64,000 nucleotides of DNA from Euglena gracilis (taxonomy: Eukaryota; Euglenida; Euglenophyceae; Euglenales): positions 49,440,826 through 49,504,825 of the forward strand of contig CP154956.1 of assembly GCA_039621445.1 (NCBI GenBank), written 5' to 3'. Made by a program: the position numbers and the translations under genes. Positions 37,288 through 47,717 of the stretch are shown in pieces. Below the pieces are notes generated by a model. That model did no database searches and had not been told where the DNA came from. It saw only the letters and a program-made list of their open reading frames with translations. The stretch's first letter is position 1; each line of letters opens with the position of its first letter.

Positions 37288-37755
37288 AGGGGGGGGGAAA
37301 TGCGCTCGCCCGGCCTCGGAAAAAAATGCGCAAAAATGCGCAAAAAAAATGCGCAAAAAATGCGCATTTTTGGAAAAAAAATGCGCAAAAATGTGCAAAA
37401 TCCAAGAAAAAATGCGCAAAAATCACGAAAATGCAAAAATTACCCAAAAACATGCAAAAATGGCACCAAATTTAAAGAAATTATGTAGAATAATGAGGAA
37501 AATGTAAGTTTCAAAAAAGTCGAAAATTTCAAATTTTTGCAAAAAATTGCAAAAATGGTCAAAAATGCGAAAATTTTGGAAAATCACGAAAAAATGTGCC
37601 AAAAAGCAAAAAAAAATGGGCTGAAAAAAAATGAAAAAAATGCGCAAAAAATGCGAAAAAATGCGCAAAAATGCGCATTTTTGGAAAATTTGAAAAAATG
37701 CGCAAAAAATGCGAAAAAAATGCGAAAAAATGCGAAACGCATTTCCCCCCCCCTG
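37288..37755. mobile_element. AAAATGCGC-rich insertion with 9-bp duplication (468 bp)
   Basis: CATTGAGCA lies immediately on both sides (37279-37287 and 37756-37764). The ends are an inverted repeat of a G run followed by AAATGCG. The interior is an irregular array of AAAAATGCGC units of about 10-12 bp in which stop codons are rare by composition. The direct duplication and inverted ends show this low-complexity block arrived as a unit. Confidence 0.7.
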
Positions 37756-37920
37756 CATTGAGCAAAATAAGATGACGGAGTGCAACACACTTTCTGAACG
37801 AGTGGTGTGGGATTGTGGCGTTGGGATGTGTGATCCATGGGCATCCAGGATGTTGCTCATGGTACCGCAGGTACCATGGGTGTTTGGTAGGTCATGATCT
37901 GCAAATTTGGTGGTGGGGGC

Positions 37921-38785
37921 CCGGGGTGTGTTAAGACCTGGGGGCAGGGGGGTCTCGCCCCCCACCCACCCCCTGGGGGGCCCCCCCGGGGGGGGGTCCC
38001 AGGGGGACCCACAAAAAAAATGCGAAAAGTGCTAAAAATAGCACTTTTTCAAAAATTTCGGCCGAAAAGTATATCCCACCCCTCCGGGGGGACCCCCCAG
38101 CGGGGGGGGGCTCGGCCGGACCCACCCACCCTACCCCCCCTCCCCCCCATACTTGTAGTTAGTGCGCCGCGGCGCTCATGCCGCAGCGCAAAAAAAAATT
38201 TTCCGCGGTGGTCGCGGCACACAGAAAGATTTTTGCCGCGGCTGTCGCGGCACAAGCAAAAATTTTTGCCGCGGTGGTCGCGGCGCAAGGGGAAAAATTT
38301 TACGCGGTGGTTGCGGCACAAAAAAAATTCTGCCCGGAGCTCAAGAACGTATTGGCAGCAACACAACACCCAACATTTTTTTTGGTGGAAACAATTAGAT
38401 TGATAGATGGTGAAAGCTGATCTGTGAAAACAAACAAGAACACTTGCACAAAAGTTCACTCCCTGCTGCCAAATACCCTTCTCAGCCATGGTCGAGAAAA
38501 TATCAAAGAGGCCAGGCAAGGGATAGGGCCGAAAGGAAGTAATTTAAAAAGACAATTGCCGCGGCGGTCGCGGCACAAACTTCAAAAGTTTCCGCGGTGG
38601 TCGCGGCGCACACATAAACCAGTGCCGCGGCATTCGCGGCACACAGAAAAATTTTTGCCGCAGCGCTGCCGGTTACAAAATTTTTTTTCCGCGGTGGTCG
38701 CGGCGCATGGATACAATTTTTCCGGTCGCACTAACTGCAAGTATGCTCCCCCCCCCCGGGGGTCCACGACTAAAAAAAATCCCTG
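37921..38785. mobile_element. Family 2 miniature element split by a second transposon
   Basis: The left part is 37921-38147 and the right part 38746-38785. The two join into about 260 bp collinear with the copies at 39435 and 40184. The flanks GTGGGGGC (37913-37920) and GTGGGGGT (38786-38793) are an 8-bp duplication with one difference. The start has drifted (CCGGGGTGTGTTAAGACC against CAGGGG in the others). The interruption is the hAT-like element at 38148-38745. Confidence 0.75.
38148..38745. mobile_element. hAT-like element with CCGCGG-type subterminal repeats, copy 1 (598 bp)
   Basis: The terminal repeats are CATACTTGTAGTTAGTGCG on the left and, complemented, CATACTTGCAGTTAGTGCG on the right. 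CTCCCCCC flanks both ends (38140-38147 and 38746-38753). Inside each end are four to five spaced units with the core GCCGCGGTGGTCGCGGC. The left 260 bp and right 180 bp match the copy at 62853-63348, while the middle (about 38410-38560) is different. The empty target site is visible in the sister elements near 39690 and 40430. Confidence 0.85.
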
Positions 38786-39044
38786 GTGGGGGTATGTTGC
38801 GATTCTGCGAATCTGGGTGTGGTGGTATGTCAAAAAATTTTGCTGGCTATGGGCAAACACATTTGAAGGCCATGGTTGGGGCAAATATTTTTTGCCAGCC
38901 ATGGGCAAAATTCAAGTGCTAGGCGCAATCTTAATTTTGCGTTTAGCTTGAGTTGTAAACGTTTAATGGGCCCACATCCCAAAAAAAGGCCAACAAAATT
39001 TTTGGAAATAATCCCAGGGCTGCCAAGTCGTCAAAAGGCCCAAT

Positions 39045-39245
39045 ACCCTCACCCCCCCCCCTATTTGGCTAATGGCCGGGCTCCTTCGGACCCCCAATTA
39101 GCCAATTAGGGGGGGGGGACAATTAGGGGGGGGGGTTACCCCGGCCAATGGCCAATAAGCCTGACCCCCCCCCTAATTGGCTAATGGACCGTCCAACGGG
39201 ACCCCCAATTAGCCAATTGGGGGGGGGGCAAATAGGGGGGGGGGG
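39045..39245. repeat. Palindromic G/C-run module with AATTAGCCAATTAG words
   Basis: The words CTATTTGGCTAATGG, CCCCCAATTAGCCAATTAGG and their complements alternate with 8-11 nt C or G runs, giving several nested stems. A related block is at 41150-41265. No coding content. Confidence 0.7.
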
Positions 39246-39434
39246 AAAGAGAATTCAAGCCAGTGCAACACCCTATCTAATGGTTTCTGGCTTTCCGGCA
39301 ACTCCACGTCTGGCAAAGTCATACCGCAGCCCCTGTTTTTTGACGCATTTTTGGCCTTTTTTTTGGCCCGTTTTGTTCCAAAAAGTGCAATTTTTTTTAA
39401 AAATATCGCAAAAATGAAGCAGTTGAGTTGCGGG

Positions 39435-39718
39435 CAGGGGTTTTTTTTTAAGACCGGGCGGGGAGGGGGGGTCCCCCCAGCCCACCCACCCCCCGGTGGC
39501 CCCCCCCGGGGGGGGGGAGGTTCCTGGGGGACCCACAAAAAATGGCCGAAAAATCGCGAAAAGTGCTAAAAATAGCATTTTTTTCGGCGCCTGCGGCGCC
39601 GAAAAGTATATTCCACCCCCCTCTGGGGGGCCCCCCCCCGGGGGGGGGGGCTCGGCCGGACCCACCCACCCCCCCCCCCCCTCCCCCCCCCGGGGGTCCA
39701 CGACTAAAAAAACCCCTG
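39435..39718. mobile_element. Family 2 miniature element, intact copy (284 bp)
   Basis: It starts CAGGGGTTTTTTTTTAAGAC and ends (complemented) CAGGGGTTTTTTTAGTCGTGG. GTTGCGGG flanks it exactly (39427-39434 and 39719-39726). The interior has C/G runs, GACCCACAAAAAATGGCCG, and a GGCGCCTGCGGCGCC stem. It shows the uninterrupted form of the site hit in the 37921-38785 copy. Confidence 0.85.
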
Positions 39719-40183
39719 GTTGCGGGGGAAAAAATTCCATTCAAAAGGTCGTTTTAAGGTCACCTCAGTACTTGTTCACTCCGGCAAATTTGCGCAAATT
39801 TTGTTGTTTTAGGGCTGCCGAACTTTCACAATGCATAACAATGCAAAAAAGGATGCAAAAACCTTCGATCCAAGGAGGTCATATGACCAAACAAAATGCC
39901 AATACTCAAAGCCATTATGTTCACAAAATAACGACCAGCTGACATGGTTCATTTAGCCTGAATGAAAAAGCGGTGAAGCGGTTGGATGGGAATCGGGTCC
40001 CAGGATTGGTTTTTCGGCAGGCGGAAATATACTACCCCCCTGATAGTAGACCAGGCGCCGCCATTTGCCATTTGCACTCACCCCCCCCGCCCCCCGAGAG
40101 ATGGGTATTTTTAGCCCGTTTCGCTCCAAATCTGTACTGTTTTAGCCTGCTTTCGGCCGCCAAGGCCAATTGGACGTCTGGCC

Positions 40184-40457
40184 CAGGGGTATTTTTAAGA
40201 CCGGGGGGGAGGGGGGTTCTCCCACCCACCCACCCCCTGCCCCCCCCCGGGGGGGTCCCAGGGGACCCACAAAAAAATGGCCGAAAATCGCAAAAAGTGT
40301 TAAAAATAGCACCTTTTCAAAAAAATTCAGCGTCTTTGGCGCCGAAAAGTATATCCCACCCCCCTCCGGGGGACCCCCCCCCGGGGGGGCTTGGCCGAAC
40401 CCACCCACCCTACCCCCCCCCTCCCCCCCCGGGTTCCACGACTAAAAAAAACCCCTG
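40184..40457. mobile_element. Family 2 miniature element, intact copy (274 bp)
   Basis: It starts CAGGGGTATTTTTAAGACC. The right end is TAAAAAAAACCCCTG. GTCTGGCC is an exact 8-bp duplication (40176-40183 and 40458-40465). It is collinear with 39435-39718, 750 bp away. Confidence 0.85.
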
Positions 40458-40474
40458 GTCTGGCCCCAAATACC

Positions 40475-42880
40475 CCCCCCCTTATTGTCCCCCCCCCCCT
40501 TATTGTCCCTGGGCCCCGGCCGACGGGGGATTTTTTGGCCCGGCCAATGAAATTCCTTTGGTACCCCCTTGTTGTACCCCCCCCCCCCTTATTGTCCGAT
40601 CGGGCCTCCCGGGGGCAGGTCGGTGGGACAATAAGGGGGGGGGGGGGGGCGGCAGCCCGTTTTAGCCGTTTTCGGGACCATTCTTGGGGCAATCTTGGGT
40701 TAAAAAAAAATTGAAAAGAAAGCGAAAAACACTTTTTTGCCCAAAACGATGTTGTTTGGCCCCCAGACCCGTCAAAAAGCCATAAATGAGCGTTTTTTCG
40801 ACCCGCCAGCCTCCCATTTTTGGCCCGAAACCCATTTTGGGTCATTTCCGAGTCAAAAAAGTCAAAAAAAATCAAGTCAAGAATGTCAAAAAAATTCGAA
40901 ATTTTTCTTTGCCCTTTGCCCAAGACCATCCTTTTGGGTCACCCCGACCCAGGCCGGGCCAGGCCGCCTGGCCAGTCCGGGCCGCCAGGCCTGGCCGGGC
41001 TTCATTCGAAAGATTGGGAAAATATGGTCATGATGACAATCCGCCGTTTCCATTACTCACCCAGGGCAGGGAGGAGGGAGGGGGGTAACCAAATTTGACA
41101 AAAATAGTTGGCCACTCTGAGGGGGGAGGGACACTTTGAGGGGAGGGGGGTGAGGGGGGGGGGGACAATTAGGGCACCATCAGCCAATTAGGCCTAATTG
41201 GCTAATGGACTGTCCTTTGGGACCCCCAATTAGCCAATTGGGGGGGGGGGGCAATTAGGGGGGGTGAGGGTGCTCTATAGAGCTCGGCAAACCCCCCCAA
41301 AGACAGCAAAAAGGGTTCAGAAAACCTCCAAAACGTCCGCTTTGAAAATTTTGAAATTCGGGATAAGAAAAAGTCATGACCAATCCAACTGTGCACAAAA
41401 AAATAAACCAATTTTGCATGGGTAAGAAAATTAGGGGCGCAGGCCACCGCCTGATTGGCTGATTGAGATTCTGAAGAAAACAGGCAAACCGGGCAAGCCA
41501 AATGGGGGGGGGGGGGTATGGAAAACCGCGGAAAATTGAAAATATTTCCAATGATTTTCCATGATGGGGACGAGTAACCATCACCATGCCCCCCTCCTGG
41601 TAGTCCCCTCCCCCTCCCCGATAATGTCCCATACCCCTTGCCTTTTGACTTGCTCTGCTTGGAGCCCCGTATGTCAAGGCATCTCTCCATTTGGTCAGAC
41701 CCCCCCCCCGATAATGTCCCATGCCACCCTGTAGTGGAGCTGGGTATGGGACACTATCGGGAGGGGGGCATGGTGGCCATTGGGATTACCCAAGTGTCAT
41801 TTTAGGGGGTTAACTTTTCTAAGGGAACGCCACATATGGGGTCGTAAAGGCTCATCCGGATCCTTGAAGGGTCTTCAAGGTTCAGGGTCTTCTTTAAATG
41901 AAAATGTTTTCACTTCACATGAAAATGTGTCCAAATTCCAACCCCATTATCATTACAAAAAAATTCCCAATTTTTCCAACTGGAAAACAACGGCTACTTT
42001 TCAGGCAAAACTGCAGAATTTTTTTTAACAATTCTAGTGTGAACCTAGCATCCCGAACGCTGGTTCTGTCCGAACCAAACATTCTCAAGGACAGGATTGA
42101 CGAGCAGTGGGGGGGGGGGGGGGCGAACACCGGGTGAATCCGGCGGCCAAAACGCCGATTTAAAACACACACACACACACAAACGCCAGTGAGAGTCCTG
42201 TGCGAAAAATTCTCAAACAATGGCGTTTTTCCTCTAGAGCATGTCATGGCAAAATTTGGACGGAATATATTTGAGGGGACAATTTTTGGGAGCCATCCCC
42301 ACTTTGCGAGAGAAAGAAAACCCAAAGAAATGCTGTTTTTGACAATCTTTGAAGGGCAATCTCTCGCCAGCTTACGCTAAACCCGGAAACTTTGGCCCCT
42401 CGTGCCAGCTATTTGACCAAGAGTTGCCAGAGCGTTGGCCCCTCGCGCCAGCTATTTGGTGTTTAGAAAGCTGGAGAGCCAAAACGTTGGTACCAAAATG
42501 GTGCCAAGTTTCTGCACAACGGGCCAGTATTTTGGCCACTTCTACAACGAACCATTTTTTTGGATGAACCATCATGAATCCCGGGTGCCAAAATAATGGC
42601 AACCGGGCACCATGGTTTTGACCAACTTGGTGCCAAATTTTTGGCCACCACGAGACAGAATAGCGGCACGTGGTGTCTGGGTTTTGGCAACTCCAAGCCA
42701 AATTACCATGCCCCCCCCCCCGAGCTGTCCCCCCCCCTATTCCCATAGGGGACCTAGGCCCCCCCCCCGAGCTATTCCCATACCCGAACCTCGGGCAGCC
42801 CAAAAAGAGTCATTTTTGGCAACTTTTTTGGATGTTCGCAAAAAATGGTCAATTTTAAGCACACTTGCCAAAAAGTGATT
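40475..42880. other. Gene-free stretch of G/C-run modules
   Basis: At 40475-40640 a module with TTATTGTCC words and GGCCAATGAAATTCCTTTGG matches the arms of the inverted repeat at 58095-58565. At 41570-41770 the words GATAATGTCCCAT alternate with C/G runs. At 42400-42640 there are short repeats of GCCAGCTATTTGG and TTTTGGCACC type. At 42715-42785 a CCGAGCTATTCCCATA palindromic module follows. A short (AC)n is at 42163-42181. No exon was found. Confidence 0.4.
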
Positions 42881-42916
42881 TTTAAAAACGTGTTCAGCCC
42901 GCCAAATGCCTGCCCT

Positions 42917-43085
42917 GAAATTCGTGGTCATGAACACGTTTTCAATGAGGGCATCTGTGGCAATGACACGTTTTCGATTAAGGCATCTGTGTTCAGGCAC
43001 GTTTTCAATGAGGGCATCTGTGGCAACGACACATTTTTGATTAAGGCATCTGTGTTCAGGCACGTTTTCCATTAAGACATCTGTG
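42917..43085. repeat. 63-bp tandem repeats (minisatellite)
   Basis: The units contain GGGCATCTGTGGCAATGACA and AAGGCATCTGTGTTCAGGCA. Unit length is a multiple of three, so the minus strand stays open with a 21-residue period containing ENVPEHRCLN and KRVIATDAL. The same repeats border every copy of the zinc-finger unit (43830-43910, 45085-45175, 45920-46000, 47175-47330, 50125-50270) and appear in inverted form at 51860-51908 and 53500-53640. Confidence 0.85.
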
Positions 43086-43241
43086 GCAACCCTGAGTAAA
43101 AAGCAAAAAACGCTGTCACGAAAAATCAGCGGGCGGTTGCGAGGCCGGGTGGTCCTCAACGAGTGAGGCGGGTCGGGGGCACTCTACAACACAACAGAAG
43201 GCTAGGTTGCCTTGGAGCACAACGACACGGAGTGGCGGACA

Positions 43242-43782
43242 TCACGGCACACGACACGCTTTACACAAAAAAGAGCCATACTTTGGTGGCCGCCGCAAAT
43301 CTTGGCAATGAAAATGATATGCCAAACCGCAGGCGTCACACACAACTTTGTTCAGCTCCACACAATTTGGATTTTTGGGAATGGCAAAGAAGAAAAGAGG
43401 TTGCCGAACGATTCCCTGAAACGAACAAAGTTCCCGACTGCTGCTCACGTTGAGCCACACATTGTTCAATGACGCTCGCCTCATCGAACAACAGGCTGGG
43501 TTCCAGCTCCCATCCCGTCCAGGCAACAAAGAAAGCATCCAGCTCAGGATAAGAGGCTTGCCGATGTTGACACAATTTGGCGAACTCCAAACAATTGGCA
43601 ACAGCAGCAAGCTCTGCTCCCACGGAGCCGGACTTTTTCTTTGTGTTGCCCTGTGCCAGCAAGGTGCCATGAAGGGGGTCAACCTTCGGCTTCTTGGCAT
43701 CTTGCTGGTATACCGCGAGAGCAGCCAGGAACAGTTCCGTCCTAGGGGGAGGTGGCAAAAGACCATTCACAAAGTTAGCCAT
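43242..43782 (-). pseudogene. Zinc-finger ORF remnant, copy 1 (internally deleted transposon gene)
   Basis: From 43782 the frame reads ANFVNGLLPPPPRTELFLAA and continues for about 120 residues to VAQREQQSGTLFVSGNRSAT. After that it changes frame and ends with VVCDACGLAYHFHCQ and YGSFLCKAC, the second half of a PHD-type finger. Compared with the copy at 53682, about 180 bp are missing at the join, including the first Cys pair. The expected start codon is GTG here. The N-terminal part is related to the start of the 63915 element and the finger to its end, so this looks like a derivative lacking the recombinase. Confidence 0.6.
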
Positions 43783-44016
43783 GCGTTTAGCCACAGTGGG
43801 AAGGCTGCGGAAAAAGGGGGGGGGTGACACGTTTTCAATGAGGGCATCTGTGGCAATGACACGTTTTCGATTAAGGCATCTGTGTTCAGGCACGTTTTCC
43901 ATTAGGGCGCCGTTTTTTGGGTCCGAATTTCCCAAATTCGCGTTTTTGACCCCTTGCGTGAATCATGACCACGAATTTCAGGGCAGGCATTTGGCGGGCT
44001 CTGAACACGTTTTTAA

Positions 44017-44130
44017 ACAAATTGTGGCTGAGCCCAGATTTCAGCCTGAAAACGTGTTCAGGGGGCCCCTTCGGGGGCCCCCTGGCTGAACACGTTTTCA
44101 GGCTGAAATCTGGGCTCGGCCACAATTTGT
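44017..44130. repeat. Perfect long hairpin, copy 1
   Basis: Arms of about 50 bp (ACAAATTGTGGC, GAGCCCAGATTTCAGCC, TGAAAACGTGTTC) meet at GGGGGCCCCTTCGGGGGCCCC. It recurs at 46109-46222, 50378-50492, in short form at 51688-51744, and imperfectly at 53292-53396, always at the same place relative to the zinc-finger units. Confidence 0.9.
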
Positions 44131-45329
44131 GTGTAGAAAACGTCCCAAAGCTAACTGTCATTGCTTCCCCCCCGTACTGTTCCGGACCCCCCCCCCCGGA
44201 CGGACGGACCCCCCCCCCCCGTATGGACGGACCCCCCCCCGTACGGCAGCCCCGGCCCCGCCCCCTACCTACCCCAGCCAGCAGCCACGGCCCCGCCCCC
44301 GACCTATCCCAGCCGGCAGCCCCAGCCCCGCCCCCTACCTACCCCAGCCGGCAGCCCCGGCCCCGCCGCCACAGATTCTCGTCCGGGCTCCTTGGAGGCA
44401 GGGCCATAGCTCTGTCGACCTTGGGCATTGCAGGAATGTGGGGCGCTCCTAATCCTAATCCTAATCCCCGTACTGTTCCCATTGGGCCGTTAAGGGTCCC
44501 GGGGACGGGAATAGCTCGGGGGAGGGGGGGGGGCATGGTAATCGATTAATCAATTAATCGAAAGAAACCTTACGCCCAGGGCCACCTTTTGGCACTTTTC
44601 ATTTTGGCCCCCAAACGCCAGTTTGGGCGTGAAGCCAAAGCCCCAAGACACAGTTTCACAAGCAAATTTCCCTGAACCTCAGACGGTTTCATGGAAAAGC
44701 CTCTACAGAAAAGGACACCAAGCCACTTGGTGTGGACGCGGGGGGGACGCTGGGGGGGGGGGGGGGCACAGTGTGAGGCATAGTTGGCGTTTTTTTAAAA
44801 AAACCAACGTGTTTTTTTTAAAAAAACGCCAAAAAAAGCATCAAAAAAAAGGGAAATTTCATTAAAAAAAAACCCGTTATGAAACACCCAAACCATACTT
44901 CGAATCCTACCGAGTTCAAAAAGTGCCAAAAATTGGTCATAAACATCCAAAAAAAAATGCAATTTTATGTCTCTTTCATTTTTGTGGAATAATTTTTTTG
45001 GGCAGAAATGACCCAGAAGTTGCCAAAAATGGTTAAAAACGTGTTCCGCCCGCCAAATGCCTGCCCTGAAATTCGTGGTCATGAACACGTTTTCAATGAG
45101 GGCATTTGTGGCAATGACACATTTTTGATTAAGGCATCTGTGTTCAGGCACGTTTTCCATTAGGACATCTGTGGCAACCCTGAGTAAAAAGCAAAAAACG
45201 CTGTCACGAAAAATCAGCGGGCGGTTGCGAGGCCGGGTGGTCCTCAACGAGTGAGGCGGGTCGGGGGCACTCTACAACACAACAGAAGGCTAGGTTGCCT
45301 TGGAGCACAACGACACGGAGTGGCGGACA

Positions 45330-45870
45330 TCACGGCACACGACACGCTTTACACAAAAAAGAGCCATACTTTGGTGGCCGCCGCAAATCTTGGCAATGAA
45401 AATGATATGCCAAACCGCAGGCGTCACACACAACTTTGTTCAGCTCCACACAATTTGGATTTTTGGGAATGGCAAAGAAGAAAAGAGGTTGCCGAACGAT
45501 TCCCTGAAACGAACAAAGTTCCCGACTGCTGCTCACGTTGAGCCACACATTGTTCAATGACGCTCGCCTCATCGAACAACAGGCTGGGTTCCAGCTCCCA
45601 TCCCGTCCAGGCAACAAAGAAAGCATCCAGCTCAGGATAAGAGGCTTGCCGATGTTGACACAATTTGGCGAACTCCAAACAATTGGCAACAGCAGCAAGC
45701 TCTGCTCCCACGGAGCCGGACTTTTTCTTTGTGTTGCCCTGTGCCAGCAAGGTGCCATGAAGGGGGTCAACCTTCGGCTTCTTGGCATCTTGCTGGTATA
45801 CCGCGAGAGCAGCCAGGAACAGTTCCGTCCTAGGGGGAGGTGGCAAAAGACCATTCACAAAGTTAGCCGT
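45330..45870 (-). pseudogene. Zinc-finger ORF remnant, copy 2
   Basis: Almost base-for-base repeat of the 43242-43782 remnant with the same internal deletion and frame change, so the deletion came before the tandem duplication. One codon that is Met in copy 1 (ATG GCT AAC) is Thr here, as in the other copies, and the upstream start codon is again GTG. Confidence 0.6.
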
Positions 45871-46108
45871 GCGTTTAGCCACAGTGGGAAGGCTGCGGAA
45901 AAAGGGGGGGGGGGGGTGACACGTTTTCAATGAGGGCATCTGTGGCAATGACACGTTTTCGATTAAGGCATCTGTGTTCAGGCACGTTTTCCATTAGGGC
46001 GCCGTTTTTTGGGTCCGAATTTCCCAAATTCGCGTTTTTGACCCCTTGCGTGAATCATGACCACGAATTTCAGGGCAGGCATTTGGCGGGCTCTGAACAC
46101 GTTTTTAA

Positions 46109-46222
46109 ACAAATTGTGGCTGAGCCCAGATTTCAGCCTGAAAACGTGTTCAGGGGGCCCCTTCGGGGGCCCCCTGGCTGAACACGTTTTCAGGCTGAAA
46201 TCTGGGCTCGGCCACAATTTGT
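46109..46222. repeat. Perfect long hairpin, copy 2
   Basis: Identical in plan to 44017-44130, with the same GGGGGCCCCTTCGGGGGCCCC centre. Confidence 0.9.
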
Positions 46223-47126
46223 GTGTAGAAAACGTCCCAAAGCTAACTGTCATTGCTTCCCCCCCGTACTGTTCCGGACCCCCCCCCCCGGACGGAAGGA
46301 CCCCCCCCCCCGTACCGACGGACCCCCCCCTGTACGGCAGCCCCGGCCCCGCCCCCTACCTACCCCAGCCAGCAGCCCCGGCCCCGCCCCCGACCTATCC
46401 CAGCCGGCAGCCCCAGCCCCGCCCCCTACCTACCCCAGCCGGCAGCCCCGGCCCCGCCGCCACAGATTCTCGTCCGGGCTCCTTGGAGGCAGGGCCATAG
46501 CTCTGTCGACCTTGGGCATTGCAAATGTGGGGCGCTCCTAATCCTAATCCTAATCCCCGTACTGTTCCCATTGGGCCGTTAAGGGTCCCGGGGACGGGAA
46601 TAGCTCGGGGGAGGGGGGGGGGCATGGTAATCGATTAATCAATTAATCGAAAGAAACCTTACGCCCAGGGCCACCTTTTGGCACTTTTCATTTTGGCCCC
46701 CAAACGCCAGTTTGGGCGTGAAGCCAAAGCCCCAAGACACAGTTTCACAAGCAAATTTCCCTGAACCTCAGACGGTTTCATGGAAAAGCCTCTACAGAAA
46801 AGGACACCAAGCCACTTGGTGTGGACGCGGGGGGGACGCTGGGGGGGGGGGGGGCACAGTGTGAGGCATAGTTGGCGTTTTTTTTTTAAAAAAACCAACG
46901 TGTTTTTTTTTAAAAAAACGCCAAAAAAAGCATCAAAAAAAAGGGAAATTTCATTTAAAAAAAACCCGTTATGAAACACCCAAACCATACTTCGAATCCT
47001 ACCGAGTTCAAAAAGTGCCAAAAAATGGTCAAAAACATCCCAAAAAAAATGCAATTTTATGTCTCTTTCATTTTTGTGGAATAATTTTTTTGGGCAGAAA
47101 TGACCCAGAAGTTGCCAAAAATGGTT

Positions 47127-47416
47127 AAAAACGTGTTCCGCCCGCCAAACGCCTGCCCTGAAATTCGTGGTCATGAACACGTTTTCAATGAGGGCATTTG
47201 TGGCAATGACACGTTTTCCATTAAGGCATCTGTGTTCAGGCACGTTTTCCATTAAGGCATCTGTGGCAATGACACGTTTTCCATTAAGGCATCTGTGTTC
47301 AGGCACGTTTTCCATTAGGGCATCTGTGGCAACCCCGAGCAGGAAGCAAAAATCGCTGTCATGAAAAATCGCGTGCGGTTGAGAGGCCGGGTGGTCCTCA
47401 ACGGGTGAGGCGGGTC
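47127..47416. repeat. Third repeat unit, left part
   Basis: Continues the tandem series with 63-bp repeats up to CCTCAACGGGTGAGGCGGGTC, where it is interrupted by the 2.07-kb element. It resumes at 49488. Units A and B carry the uninterrupted site near 43160 and 45248. Confidence 0.85.
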
Positions 47417-47717
47417 GGCTCCGTGCGGATGATTGGCTATGACGATCCCGGAGGTCGTACCGACCATGGTCGGGCCGACCTAGGTCGGGCCGACCATTGG
47501 CTGTGGCCTATCGACCATTGGAGGTCGGGCCGACCTGGTCGGCCCGACCTCCAATCATCCGCATTACCCCCCCCCCTTTTTTTGAAATTTAAGCCCCCCC
47601 CCGGAAACTTGAATCAGTATTCAGTAAAATTTGACTCAAAATGCATGGAAAAACATTGGAATGAGCTTGAAACTGGCAAAAAAACGTCCCATGTTAAAGA
47701 AAGTGACCCTAATGAAC

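Larger units (their letters stand above)
42885..45035. repeat. 2.15-kb repeat unit A of a tandem pair
   Basis: The unit runs from GTGTTCAGCCCGCCAAA near 42890 to the start of the next unit. It contains 63-bp repeats, a minus-strand zinc-finger pseudogene, more 63-bp repeats, a long hairpin, a proline-coding C-run stretch, and A/T-run spacer. From 43163 on it is nearly identical to unit B at an offset of 2088-2092 bp. The left end differs by one extra 63-bp repeat. Confidence 0.85.
45036..47126. repeat. 2.09-kb repeat unit B of a tandem pair
   Basis: Direct tandem copy of unit A. The boundary is at GTGTTCCGCCCGCCAAA (about 45041, recurring at 47132 where a third unit begins). Differences from unit A are few: homopolymer lengths, one 63-bp repeat, and a few substitutions. 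This argues for a recent duplication, or conceivably an assembly artefact. Confidence 0.85.

Noticed and set aside
37232-37965. Several long Lys/Cys/Ala or Phe/Ala/His open frames
   Set aside because: Produced by the AAAATGCGC array in all frames; no splice sites or motifs.
40032-40665. Pro/Gly-rich open frames of 65-230 codons
   Set aside because: They arise from C/G runs within miniature elements; the same frames shift between copies.
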